Assembly (NCBI GenBank): GCA_902802795.1
Contig: CADCNI010000010.1
Span: 1-64,000, forward strand
Direction of reading: 5' to 3'
DNA: 64,000 bases
DNA from: an uncultured Ruminococcus sp.
GTDB lineage: Bacteria; Bacillota; Clostridia; Oscillospirales; Acutalibacteraceae
The notes below the pieces were generated by a model, which was not told where the DNA came from, ran no database searches, and was given only the letters and a program-made list of their open reading frames with translations. Shown one piece after another: positions 45,659-54,795 of this stretch. Position 1 is the stretch's first letter. The number at the start of each line of letters is the position of its first letter. Both the position numbers and the translations under genes were made by a program.

Positions 45659-46171
45659 ATGAATAAGAAAAGCACAGCGTCGGGAGTCAGCGTCATGCCG
45701 CGCAAGTATTTCAAAAAGCATAAGGCGTCTACCAAAATGGTGGCCGTGAGTCTGGCGTTTCTCATGGTTTTTTTCGGCGCTGAGCGCGAATGTCGCGTCC
45801 GTCGTGAAACTGCTGGACGTCAAAGCGGCCAGCACCGATCATGATGAAAGCGACTACTATGAGTCAACGCTGACGCTCTATGACTACCACACCGATGACC
45901 AATTGAAATACGGAATCAATCGGAATGACGGATATGCGCTCGGCGCGGATAACCTCAACAGCTATTTCAACCACGCGCTGCTCAATTCGGGGTGTGTGGA
46001 CGGCGCCAATGTGGACGGCGGCACCTACGTCGGCCACAACCTGCGTTATTTCCCGCTGTATCTCGGCTTGCAGTACGCAAACCAGAGCACTACCAATAAT
46101 TTCCTCAAGGATAATTATGAGAGTAAAAATTACAGCATCGCCGTCAATTCGCAGAACATAAACGGCGATAC
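45659..46171 (+). pseudogene. Giant fibre/adhesin gene, fragment 1 (signal peptide and N-terminus)
   Basis: ATG 45659 follows AGGGAGG (11 nt) and encodes a long signal peptide: basic start (PRKYFKKHKASTK) then MVAVSLAFLMVF. A run of seven T (45768-45774) shifts the frame: taking out one T gives SALSANVASVVKLLDVKA and joins the two frames. The mature part begins with DESDYYESTLTLYDYHTDDQL, a start seen in fibro-slime-type surface proteins. It is cut by element copy 1 after NINGDT. As written, a restart at GTG 45804 could make a short unexported piece. Reassembled with the next fragments the protein would have roughly 1,900 residues. Confidence 0.75.
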
Positions 46172-46173
46172 TA

Positions 46174-46310
46174 TAGCAATCCAAACAAACAAAAAGACAA
46201 GTTCGGCGCGCTGGTGAGCACATGGCTGCGTTGTCGTCCTAGGTGGGCGCCAGCCCACCGTCGCTCACCATCATCGCCTCCTTTTGTCTCCCTGATTATT
46301 TGGATTGCTA
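46174..46310 (-). mobile_element. MITE-like element, copy 1
   Basis: 137 nt with inverted ends TAGCAATCCAAA / TTTGGATTGCTA, flanked by TA on both sides (46172-46173 and 46311-46312) as a target duplication. Orientation is opposite to copies 2 and 3. Against them it lacks 19 nt (TGCAGGGCAAGGCGGAGGA). Removing the element and one TA (139 nt) fuses NINGDT to NGSAAQGLVDDTLWGG in frame. It includes the central hairpin GTGGGC-GCCCAC. It has no coding capacity for a transposase. Confidence 0.85.
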
Positions 46311-46312
46311 TA

Positions 46313-47724
46313 ATGGTTCGGCGGCACAGGGACTGGTGGATGATACGCTGTGGGGCGGTTACATCACCCAGGGGTATAATGCAACAGACGGCAAGGGCGG
46401 CGTCCGTCTGCCTTATTTTGACGAGTCGTTCCTGAATACGCCCGTCAAAAAGCTGTACCCCGCTGCCGATTATTCCACACCGCTCGGCTCGATTTATCGG
46501 AACTATAAGTTCAAGTTTACCAAGAATACCGACGGGTATTATGAATATAACAGCCGGGACGACAGCGATGCGGGTTTGACCGCGATGGGTCTGAAACTGG
46601 ACGGACGCACCTTTACCGCCGGGGATAAGGCTGACGGATATACAACCATAGATGACGCGCAGGATAAATCCGGCTTTTTCCCCATCCGCTATATACCCGG
46701 TAAAAATTATACCAATTTCTGCTACGGCGCAAAATTTGAGATAGATTTTACCATGTCCTCTACGGGAACCAAGATCGAGTATGACACCAACACCCACCAG
46801 TTGAAAGATACCAATAAGGCGATCGAATTTACGTTCAGCGGCGACGACGACGTGTGGGTCTATATCGACGGCTATCTGGTGCTGGACGTCGGCGGCCCCA
46901 TGGCCCGGTGAATGACTGTAAAATCGACTTTAAGAGAAAAAAGTCTCTGGTCACAAAAGTCAAAGATGCCGGTACCAATCAGGTATTATATTATACCCAG
47001 ACCGTCAATAACTCCAGCTATCAAACGTACGACGGCTCCAGCGAAAGCCATTACCAGGACTGGTCGCCTGCCGCCGTGTCCGCGCTGCTTGATTCCACTA
47101 AAGACACCTATCTCTACGGCGACGCCACCAAGAAGCATAAGCTCACGGTCTTTTATCTGGAGCGCGGCACCAGAAATTCCAACTGCCGTATCGCCTTCAA
47201 CTTCCAGATTCCGGACATCGTGACCGTCAAGAATGAGCTGGACACCAGCGACGTCAATCCTGCGCTGCTGGAAGCGACGCAGGCGGTGGCCGAAAGCGAA
47301 GCGGTCGGCTTTGAGATTCAGTCCGCCGGCGGCGGCTCGCCCATCACCAGCCCCGACGTCGGCAAAACCATCGGCGGCTTTACGACAAACCCCAATAAGA
47401 CAGGTACCTGTCACATCACGTTTGACGTCGGCACAGGTAAAGGCTCCATTTCGGGAATGAGAGTGAAACAGGGCAGCACCGTCGCGCTTCCCTTTACAGG
47501 ACCTAACCTGATACCATCCAGCGGACAGTATATCAAGGGGTGGAAGATCAAGGGAGCTACCGGCGACAATGCCCCCCTGTATAATATCATCACGGCGCCA
47601 TATGCATCGACGCTCGAACTGGTGGCGATTTGGGGCGGTACGACGGCTTCCTCCAGCGTCGAGGAACCCAAGAAGCCCTCGCTGGTTAAATCTGTCGACT
47701 TTGAGGATGACCTGGACGGCACGA
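46313..47724 (+). pseudogene. Giant fibre/adhesin gene, fragment 2 (fibro-slime and InlB-like domains)
   Basis: From NGSAAQGLVDDTLWGG onward. About 46700-46920 encodes a fibro-slime-type lectin-like domain: FEIDFTMSSTGTK and EFTFSGDDDVWVYIDGYLVLDVGG. A one-base deletion in 46891-46903 breaks the frame just after this; reading on in the next frame gives PHGPVNDCKIDFKRKKS, as expected of the domain. Then comes FYLERGTRNSNCRIAFNFQIPD, and an InlB B-repeat-like part (ITFDVGTGKGSISGMRVKQG, YIKGWKIKGATGDN, LELVAIWG). It ends with a TAG made by the end of element copy 2. Annotation software would report pieces at 46243-46911 and 46854-47729. Confidence 0.75.
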
Positions 47725-47726
47725 TA

Positions 47727-47856
47727 TAGCAATCCAAATAATCAGGGAGACAAAAGGAGGCGATGATGGTGAGTGCAGGGCAAGGCGGAGGACGACGGTG
47801 GGCTGGCGCCCACCTAGGACGAGCCGAACTTGTCTTTTTGTTTGTTTGGATTGCTA
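47727..47856 (+). mobile_element. MITE-like element, copy 2
   Basis: 130 nt, same inverted ends as copy 1 and TA target duplications at 47725-47726 and 47857-47858. It lacks 26 nt present in copy 3 (CAACGCAGCC...CAGCGC). Removing 132 nt joins DDLDGTI to DNTSWMGTNGG in frame. Inside it, AAAAGGAGG (47752-47760) followed by ATG/ATG/GTG at 47763, 47766 and 47769 opens a frame that runs through the right end into the adhesin. Confidence 0.85.
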
Positions 47857-47858
47857 TA

Positions 47859-50416
47859 GATAATACAAGCTGGATGGGTACGAATGGCGGCGGTGTTTTT
47901 AACGATTATTTTCTGAATGGCACAAAGGTGATAGGAAATGAATTTTGGATTAAGTATCACGGAACACATTATCCCCGCGGCAATAATGAAGAACCTACTG
48001 TTACACTGAATGCGGGTACCGTTTACGTGATTCTGAAGCGGGAAGGAAAAGTAGTTTTCAGCCACGAAATTACCAGCGGCGAGTATAGCAATCCGGACAC
48101 ATTCACAGGACCGACCGAATATGGCACCGGCGATACGTTCACTTGGACGAAACAATATATCCGTTTCTACAATCAGCTCAAAGATGCCTATGATAAAATT
48201 GTTGCGCTGTCAGCGACCAAGGACACGTCTGCTGCGGTGGCATTGTATCAAACGGAGCTGAATACGTATTATACCGCGCTGCCGTCGCGTGACTTATCCT
48301 CGCATTATGGCACGGACAGCCAATTGTATAAGGTCGCGCAGGGAGACAGCCAATATTTTTCCGATCCTGGCGGAGGAACCAGCACAAACACGATCACCAC
48401 GACCTATGAGAACGGTGATGACGTCACGTTCTACGTGTATTCCACGCAGAAGCCGCTGATTTATGTGACGAGTGAATATGACGATATCGAATACACCGTC
48501 ACAAGGCTCGACAGACTGCCAACGGGCGCTATTTCGGGATATCCGCTTCGCAATTATTATAAGGTGACGATTCCGAAAAACACGGTCAAGACCCTCAAGA
48601 GGGGCGAAACTGTGCTGAGTACCACCACGATCAACACCGAGTTCTCCCTCGACTGTTACACTAATGTCAAGGAGGGACTCAGCGCTGTATCGCTGGCCAC
48701 TACCATTGCGGCGCAGGAAGCCAACGAGAAATATTATTACTGCTACTATGATACCGAAAACGAATGGCGTGATATCACCGATACGCTGCCGGTGTACACT
48801 TACAGCACCAACAGCACGGATGTGTTCTGGGTATTTGCCACTTCGAAGCCGACGGTCACTTACGGCTACGGTGATGAGGGTGTAAAGAACGCCACACTGC
48901 TGGAAGACGCGGTCGTTCCCAATTACTACGCCTACAAGGTTCCCAAAACCGTCACAAAGAGCAAAGACGGTGTAGACCTGGTGACAAACGAGGCTGTTAC
49001 GGTGAAAATCAACGGTGAAGCCGTGAGTATGTCCACGGTGCAAGGCAGTTCCACTACGCCATATGTTTACTCGCTGGGAAGCAATTCCGCCGGATGGAGT
49101 CAGCTTGTCACGCTGTTTTTCCCCGATTCTGTATCGCAGTTTTACGCCTACAAATCGGATGCCGCTTATCCCGACAGCAGTTATGGCTGGGGAACGGATA
49201 TTACCAATCTGGTGACAGGACCGTCAGGTTACAAATATGTCTACCTGCCCTACAGCAGCGGCGTAAATGTCGGCGCAAAGGTGAATAACATTAAAGGATA
49301 CGCCCTTTCACAGGGGGATTACACCTATCCCGCTGCCGACGCAGGCAGTGCGGGCGCGGCCAATCCGGGGACGCATGTGACAGAGGAAAACACAGAAGGT
49401 TTGTATGATTATACCGCTACATTCAAGTTGACGCAATACGCGGACAACACATCCAATCCCCTCCGTTCCCGTCGTTTGACGCCTTCGGCGCTGACAGATG
49501 ATGACGGCGACGCGGCTGATGATACGGACGGCACGGAAACCCCGGACGGCGCCGAAACGCCGGACGGCACGGAAACGCCGGACGGCACCGAAACGCCGGA
49601 CGGCACCGAAACGCCGGACGGCACCGAAACGCCGGACAATGCGGGCGGTTCGGACGGTAATGATAGCGGAAAGTTTTCCAATATTAATTCTACGCCGAAC
49701 GGTACGACCACCTACGATGTGGCCAACGGCGTCAGATTCAGGCTGTACGATGTAGGGGAGGATCCCGATACGGACGAAGGCGCGAGCTACGCCATCAGAG
49801 AAACCGACACGACCAGCGGAAAATTTTACATCCGATTCGGTCAGTCGGCGCGCTTTACCTACCAGTTTAAGCGTGAGGCAGGCATGCGTATTCTCCAGAC
49901 CGGCGACAGCAACATGACCCTTGGCAGCGGTGATGAACAAGAAGTTTCTACCGATGATGAGACCAGCACCAATACGGGTCATATGAACAACAAGGCGACG
50001 GGTCTGTTTAACCGCTATCGCACAAGCTGGGTACTGAGCGATAAGGAAAACAGCATGCTCACGTCGAATCGCGAAAACTACCAGGTGTATTATGTGAATG
50101 ATAATACCACGTCCTACAGCAACGAGGACGGCAAATACAGTTCGGCGACCAGCGAATACAAGAGCAGCACTTATACAGGCAAATACGGCATTCCTTTCAA
50201 TAATATCGGTAAGAATGCCAACGCGACCACCGGCGTTGACCTGACAGCGACCTTCACCAATAAGGTGATCGTGGGCGACCTGAAGCTCCAGCCCAAGCTG
50301 GATAACAATGTGCTGAGCGAGATCGAAAAATATCGCGCCGCTCATAAAACGGAGGGTTACAATCCCAAGCTGAGTCTGACGCTCTACATCTCCAATATCT
50401 TTGGCGTCGAGACTAC
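47859..50416 (+). pseudogene. Giant fibre/adhesin gene, fragment 3 (long repeat region)
   Basis: About 850 residues from DNTSWMGTNGGGVFNDYF onward. Beta-rich extracellular sequence: blocks with VTFYVYSTQKPLIYVTSEYDD, VFWVFATSKPTVTYGYGDEG and VTLFFPDSVSQFYAYKSD look like repeated related modules. At 49527-49634 an 18-bp unit is repeated six times (DGTETP). Later GVRFRLYDVGEDPDTDEG, FYIRFGQSARFTYQFKREAG and NKATGLFNRYRTSW resemble fibro-slime/Cna-linked surface proteins. The open frame really starts inside element copy 2 (47763) and ends at 50495, beyond an inserted segment that starts near 50417. Confidence 0.75.
49527..49634 (+). repeat. Six tandem 18-bp units coding for DGTETP
   Basis: GACGGCACSGAAACSCCG-type units at 49527, 49545, 49563, 49581, 49599 and 49617; three adjacent units are identical. 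Encodes a Pro/Thr/acidic spacer between domains of the adhesin, and is likely length-variable. Confidence 0.85.
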
Positions 50417-50530
50417 GTTTGACGGCGGGGCTAAGAGCCTGTTTAGAATCCCTTCGCGCACGTCCTGCTTGCATCTTTTCCGCCATATTTCGTGAATTCG
50501 CCTTGCAATACGACAGTATGGCGGCGGCGG
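50417..50530 (+). other. Inserted segment interrupting the adhesin, with 8-bp hairpin
   Basis: Upstream coding (TLYISNIFGVE) and downstream coding (DYTSLDNAVYYIKDEDGKYYD) are in different frames and separated by about 115 nt of non-adhesin sequence. GACTAC stands at both sides (50411-50416, 50531-50536). CCGCCATA (50480-50487) pairs with TATGGCGG (50517-50524). It may be a remnant of another small repeat element. It is unrelated in sequence to the three MITE-like copies. Confidence 0.45.
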
Positions 50531-51796
50531 GACTACACAAGTCTGGATAACGCGGTCTACTATATCAAGGATGAAGACGGCAAATATTACGATCGGTCCG
50601 GCAACGCCTACACCCGTACCATTGACGAATACGGCAACTACGTGTATAAAAATTCGTCCAATGCCACGGTGCCTGCCAGCACCGTCACATTCAGCGGCGA
50701 CAGCAACATGTACCTGACCTATGCCGATATCTGCGGTTATACGGTGGATGTTGCCGACGCGAACAATGACGATAAAACCACGTCGGTCAAAAAGAAGATG
50801 ATCGTGGTAGAGGGCGTCCCGGTCGCTACCAAGTACCGCGTGTCCGAATCCTTTACGCTGCTCAACGGGCAGCCGATTTACAGGCTTTCCACCCTGACCG
50901 TGTATGACGCGAATGAAAACGGGTCGCTTGACGTTGACGGCAGCGACATCGCGGAAGCCAACATCGACAGGTCGCAGGCTGCTATCAGCAACGGCGTGAA
51001 AAAGACCGGAGCTATGAAGACCACGATCGCTCAGCCCTTTGAGGTATCGCTCACAGAGGAAGTCGATGCTATCACCAGAGACGCGACCGGATCCGTCGCC
51101 TCTTACTGGCGCGCGTATGACTCGGCAAATGACAGTTGGCGCAGCTATGACGGCAACGCCGACGAAATGCTGGTGCTGATGCATACTTTGGATGTACCCT
51201 ATCTCGTGATCACCAAGAAGATCAACGAACTCTATTACGGTCAGTATGACAACCCCGCCGGACTGCTCGGAACGAGCGCGACGGTGGGCGGCGCGACAGC
51301 CACGGACGTAGACCCCAACGGCTATGAGGCCGCGACACAGGCGGAGCAGACCTTCCTCTTCAAGATCGAGCAATCGACAGACAGCGGCAGCACCTGGAGC
51401 CTGCTGACATATGAAACGATCAGCTTTGCCAGCGACGCTACGAAGTCGGGTGATTATTACACCGCCAGCAAGGTCATCAAGGGTCAGACAAACACGCAGT
51501 ACCGCGTCAGCGAGTTGAGCGGATGGTCATGGAAATTCAACCACGCCTCGACGAGCATTGCAAAGGGTACGGGAGATAATTCCAATTTAATCGGGACCGT
51601 AACCGGATTTGATCCGTCACAAACCGTCACCTATGGCGGCGAAACTTACAGCAACATCGCGGAGGTAGTCTTTACCAACAACAAAAAGGTCGACGGCAAA
51701 GAAGACTACGAGGGCGATACCTCCGTTGCGCACAACACCGTGACCTATGCGGCTAAGGTCAGCAATCCGACATTCAACTACGGCTACGGCTCGTAA
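50531..51796 (+). pseudogene. Giant fibre/adhesin gene, fragment 4 (C-terminus)
   Basis: About 420 residues from DYTSLDNAVYYIKDEDGKYYD. Contains VSESFTLLNGQPIYRLSTLTVYD and a Cna/prealbumin-like block, YLVITKKINELYYGQ...QTFLFKIEQSTDSGSTWSLL...YRVSELSGWSWKF...AEVVFTNNKK, of the kind that makes isopeptide-stabilised stalks. The protein ends FNYGYGS with no LPxTG motif, no membrane helix and no basic tail, so it would be released, or held by a partner. The open frame starts at 50492 within the inserted segment. The signal peptidase gene follows 59 nt later. Confidence 0.75.
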
Positions 51797-51855
51797 GGGG
51801 CGCATTCCGCGAGACGGATGTCAATGAGATAAAAAATCCGTCAGGGAGGGATGAA

Positions 51856-52428
51856 ATGATTAAAATCATACGAGGTTTTCTCAAAGGACTTGTCTTTGCG
51901 GCGCTTGGCGTGCTGTTCCTCCTGTTGATTGTGCCCCGTGTATTCGGGTACCAGCCTTACATGGTGGTCAGTGCGTCCATGCAGCAGAGTTTTCCGGTCG
52001 GCAGCCTGATTTACGTCAGGTCCGCCACGCCGGATGAAGTGGAGGTGGGCGATCCCATTACGTTTACGTCCGGCACGCTCACCATTACCCACAGAGTGAT
52101 GGAGAAAAACGACGCGGAGCAGTATTTTGTCACCAAAGGCGACAACAACTCCGCGTCGGAGATCACCCGTTATCAGAATCTCAAAGGCAAGGCGCTGAAT
52201 TTCTGCATTCCTTATCTCGGGTATTTCTCCGCGTGGTTTATGACGGCGCAGGGCAAAGTGATCACCGCGATCATCCTTGTCTGCACGGCGGGGCTCAGTA
52301 TCGTGCTGGGCAAGCTGGAAGACTTGGATGACGAAGAGGACGAGGAAGACGAGGAAGACGAGAAAAAGAACAGCAGCAACGAAAACACCGACCACATCGC
52401 GAAAGAAGGTGAGATGATTGAGGAGTAA
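51856..52428 (+). CDS. SipW/ER-type signal peptidase I
   Basis: A 190-residue membrane signal peptidase of the archaeal/ER/SipW kind. An N-terminal membrane segment (about 10-28) leads to MVVSASMQQSFPVGSLIYVR, where Ser41 before Met is the likely nucleophile. LTITHRVMEKN (His79) replaces the lysine of bacterial LepB, and FVTKGDNNSASE follows. A second membrane segment lies near 140-157, then an acidic tail with EEDEEDEEDE. In Bacillus SipW processes TasA and TapA, and the genes around are TasA-like, so this is the expected partner. RBS GGGAGGG before ATG 51856. Confidence 0.88.
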   Translation: MIKIIRGFLKGLVFAALGVLFLLLIVPRVFGYQPYMVVSASMQQSFPVGSLIYVRSATPDEVEVGDPITFTSGTLTITHRVMEKNDAEQYFVTKGDNNSASEITRYQNLKGKALNFCIPYLGYFSAWFMTAQGKVITAIILVCTAGLSIVLGKLEDLDDEEDEEDEEDEKKNSSNENTDHIAKEGEMIEE

Positions 52429-52729
52429 AAAGAAGGAAGCGGGGAAAAAACAGCGGGACGATTTCTGGATCGTGCTGTCCGCGTCGGCGGGCGTGGTTTT
52501 CATCTCGGTAGCCATCGTCATGGTCGTGCGCGCGTACCTGACAGCACAGACAGACAGCGCCACCAACCCGTTTGCGCCGATGACCTATACCAATACCGAT
52601 TCCGCACTCTGGAAGGATTCGCCCTCATACACTACATCTTTCGCGTCGAACGCATGGGGCGCCGGGGCCGACAGTCTTACCACGACCCGCAAGTACGCCT
52701 CCGCAGTCACCGTCAACACAGGTTCCTGA
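52418..52729 (+). CDS. Short SipW-dependent exported protein, apparently truncated
   Basis: A 103-residue protein. Basic N-terminus, membrane/signal segment WIVLSASAGVVFISVAIVMVV, then RAYLTAQTDSATNPF, like the AYLTD...TNTF start of SipW substrates. The end reads SAVTVNTGS and stops. Relatives continue from an NTGS/NTGD turn into PxYVR (compare VTNTGDNPCYVRV in the gene at 54158), so the rest is probably lost. TTG start 52418 overlaps the peptidase stop. Between 52730 and 52817 there are small GC hairpins only. Confidence 0.6.
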   Translation: MRSKKKEAGKKQRDDFWIVLSASAGVVFISVAIVMVVRAYLTAQTDSATNPFAPMTYTNTDSALWKDSPSYTTSFASNAWGAGADSLTTTRKYASAVTVNTGS

Positions 52730-52817
52730 CAGCCCTGATGAAAGGGCAGCTAAACAAGCGTTTGGGCGGCGCGAGTACAGAGCCGCTTGAATAAAACAAA
52801 TAAGGAGGATTTTATTA

Positions 52818-54101
52818 ATGAAATCAAAGAAAATCAAAAACGCGCTTCTTGTCACGATCAGTTTGGCGCTGGTCGCGGCAGCGTCAGTCGCAGTCACATG
52901 GGCAGCTTATCTTGGCGGCAGCATGGGTGACCAAACCAATACGTTTACCAGCAGTCCTGTGATTTCTCTTGGCATTTCGGAGCCGAACTGGACAGGTACA
53001 CAAACTTATACAGGTAGCGGAAGCGATGGCTACAAAGATGCAAGTGGCGGCAGCAGCCCGGATGCACTTCTCGATGGCATTACATCAACCAATAACGGTT
53101 CAAAAAAAGCAGAGTCGTATTATGTGGGCGAGACAATTGAAAAGGATCCTCGTTTGACAAATACCACTGTAAGCACAGATACTACCGACAGCCCGGAGTA
53201 TGTTGGCATGAAAGTAAAGTTTTATGTTAAGGTTGGCACAGATTGGAAAGCGTATCCCAGCTATACACAATTTGCAGCATGTATTGCAACGGTTCAGACG
53301 GGAACTTCAAGTCCTTCTACCGGCTTTAATACATCTTTCTTTAGTTCAAGCGGCAATAAAACTGATTTCTATATTTATAAGAATACGTTAGCGAGACATG
53401 CACAGACCGCGAATCTTTTTGACAGTGTAAAGATTAATGATCTTGGTACCAAGGATACCGCAAATAATGCAAGCGCTATCACATATTCCAGTGGTAATAA
53501 TGCTATTATTCAGGGCAAGGATAATCAATACAGCTATGTCTATTACGACGGTAATACACTTGCAAGAGCTTCCAGCACCAACCTTCCTGAGTTCAAGATT
53601 GAAATTACTGGCTACGGTGTTCAGGCTTCTTCTTTCGCTACTTTATAGCAATCCAAATAATCAGGGAGACAAAAGGAGGCAATGATGGTGAGTGCAGGGC
53701 AAGGCGGAGGACGACGGTGGGCTGGCGCCCACCTAGGACGACAACGCAGCCATGTGCTCACCAGCGCGCCGAACTTGTCTATACTGAAAGCGCATGACGG
53801 TACAGATCTTACCTCAAATATCAGCGGTACCTACGCCAACAATAAAGCTGACTGCTCTACTCCTGTTTTCAAAACCGTTACTCCGAAGTCGACAATTGTA
53901 ATCAGAGAGTTGACGACGAATGAGACAAATAATGGCACCAAGTACAGCACTTCTTATACCCAAAGCGGTCCTTCCGGAGTTTACAAGAGCTTTAAGTTTG
54001 ATATCGTGATTACGGGTTATGGCGTAAAATCCGATATTGGTGCTGACAATGCTCGGACGGCTATTCTGCATGAACTCGGAGGTACTGACACTACAGTATA
54101 A
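52818..54101 (+). pseudogene. TasA/camelysin-like fibre subunit, split by element copy 3
   Basis: The first part (52818-53643) has a signal segment (KKIKNALLVTISLALVAAASVAVTWAAYLGG), then TNTFTSSPVISLGISEPNW and a beta-rich mature part (MKVKFYVKVGTDWKAYPSYTQFAAC) ending FKIEITGYGVQASSFATL. Element copy 3 inserts a stop here. The downstream part (53784-54101) continues LKAHDGTDLTSNISGTY and ends with a second SFKFDIVITGYGVKS block. Removing 138 nt joins the halves in frame (ATLLKAHDG). As it stands the first half could still be exported, about 276 residues long. AAGGAGG precedes ATG 52818. Confidence 0.75.
53646..53781 (+). mobile_element. MITE-like element, copy 3 (right end lost)
   Basis: 136 nt. 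The left end TAGCAATCCAAATAATCAGGGAG equals copy 2; the interior is the most complete of the three, but 20 nt including most of the right inverted end are deleted. TA target duplications remain at 53644-53645 and 53782-53783. Carries the same AAAAGGAGG and ATG (53682) with an open frame into the host gene. Confidence 0.8.
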
Positions 54102-54157
54102 TCCGTAATGTAAGGTTTATTTCTAAACAAAAAGGCTAACAATCGGAGGTGTTTGCT

Positions 54158-54778
54158 CTGAAAAAAGAGAATAAACGATTTTTGCTGGGCTTGTGCGCAC
54201 TGATTGTTGCCGTTGCTATGGTGAGTATCGGTGTGACGCTGGCTCTTGACCCGATAACGGCGTTCGAGACAAATGTCGTGGTCATCGGAAATATCAATAT
54301 CAAACTGAATGACGAGTACGTTGGTAACGATATGGATACGCCCCCTGTCTTTAATCCCGGACAGACAGTCGATAAAAAAGTGTCGGTGACCAACACCGGC
54401 GACAACCCCTGTTATGTTCGCGTGCTGGTAAATACGTCGTGGGAAGAAACAACCACGGTTGGCGGGGAGACCTATCAGATTTATTACTACAAGGATATCG
54501 TTTACAAGGATATCGTTCCCTCGAGCGGTACAGAGGCACAGAGAACCACAAAGCCTCTCTTTGAGAACTTCTCTATCAAAAACTACAGCAATGAAATTGA
54601 TAAAGTGGGCGGTACCAACGGCAGCATCAAGGTTATGGCGCAGGCGGTGCAGTCCGACAATGTTAATTGGACGCCCGCCGGTATGGGCGGTACGGTTGAG
54701 AAAGCTCAGGTACTGGGTTGGTCTGACGATGATGATGCTGTATATGTCGTCAAATGGAATAACCTGATATTTAACTGA
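54158..54778 (+). CDS. TasA/camelysin-like exported protein
   Basis: About 206 residues. KKENKRFLLGLCALIVAVAMVSIGVTLAL is a signal segment, the cut probably near A-L-D-P. The mature domain has VVVIGNINIKLNDEYVGND, PPVFNPGQTVDKKVSVTNTGDNPCYVRVLVNTSW and ends VVKWNNLIFN, the layout of SipW-secreted CalY/TasA-type proteins. The start is uncertain: CGGAGGTG (54144-54151) is 7 nt from a CTG at 54158, while in-frame GTG 54149 overlaps that site, so CTG initiation is likely. Intact, unlike its neighbour. Confidence 0.78.
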   Translation: MKKENKRFLLGLCALIVAVAMVSIGVTLALDPITAFETNVVVIGNINIKLNDEYVGNDMDTPPVFNPGQTVDKKVSVTNTGDNPCYVRVLVNTSWEETTTVGGETYQIYYYKDIVYKDIVPSSGTEAQRTTKPLFENFSIKNYSNEIDKVGGTNGSIKVMAQAVQSDNVNWTPAGMGGTVEKAQVLGWSDDDDAVYVVKWNNLIFN

Positions 54779-54795
54779 AAGGAGGCGTCACAGAT

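Noticed and set aside
46171..46797. Minus-strand frame through element copy 1
   Set aside because: Arises because the element is open in that orientation; the rest is antisense of the adhesin.
49527..49634. CRISPR array
   Set aside because: Units are contiguous, in frame and without spacers; a coding repeat. No other regularly spaced repeats were seen.
49308..50540. Minus-strand frame with RRFGAV repeats
   Set aside because: The repeats are the reverse reading of the 18-bp DGTETP units; not a separate gene.
46174..53781. Group I/II intron or IStron explanation for the repeated element
   Set aside because: At 130-156 nt it is too short for a known catalytic intron core, and it has TA duplications and inverted ends typical of transposition.
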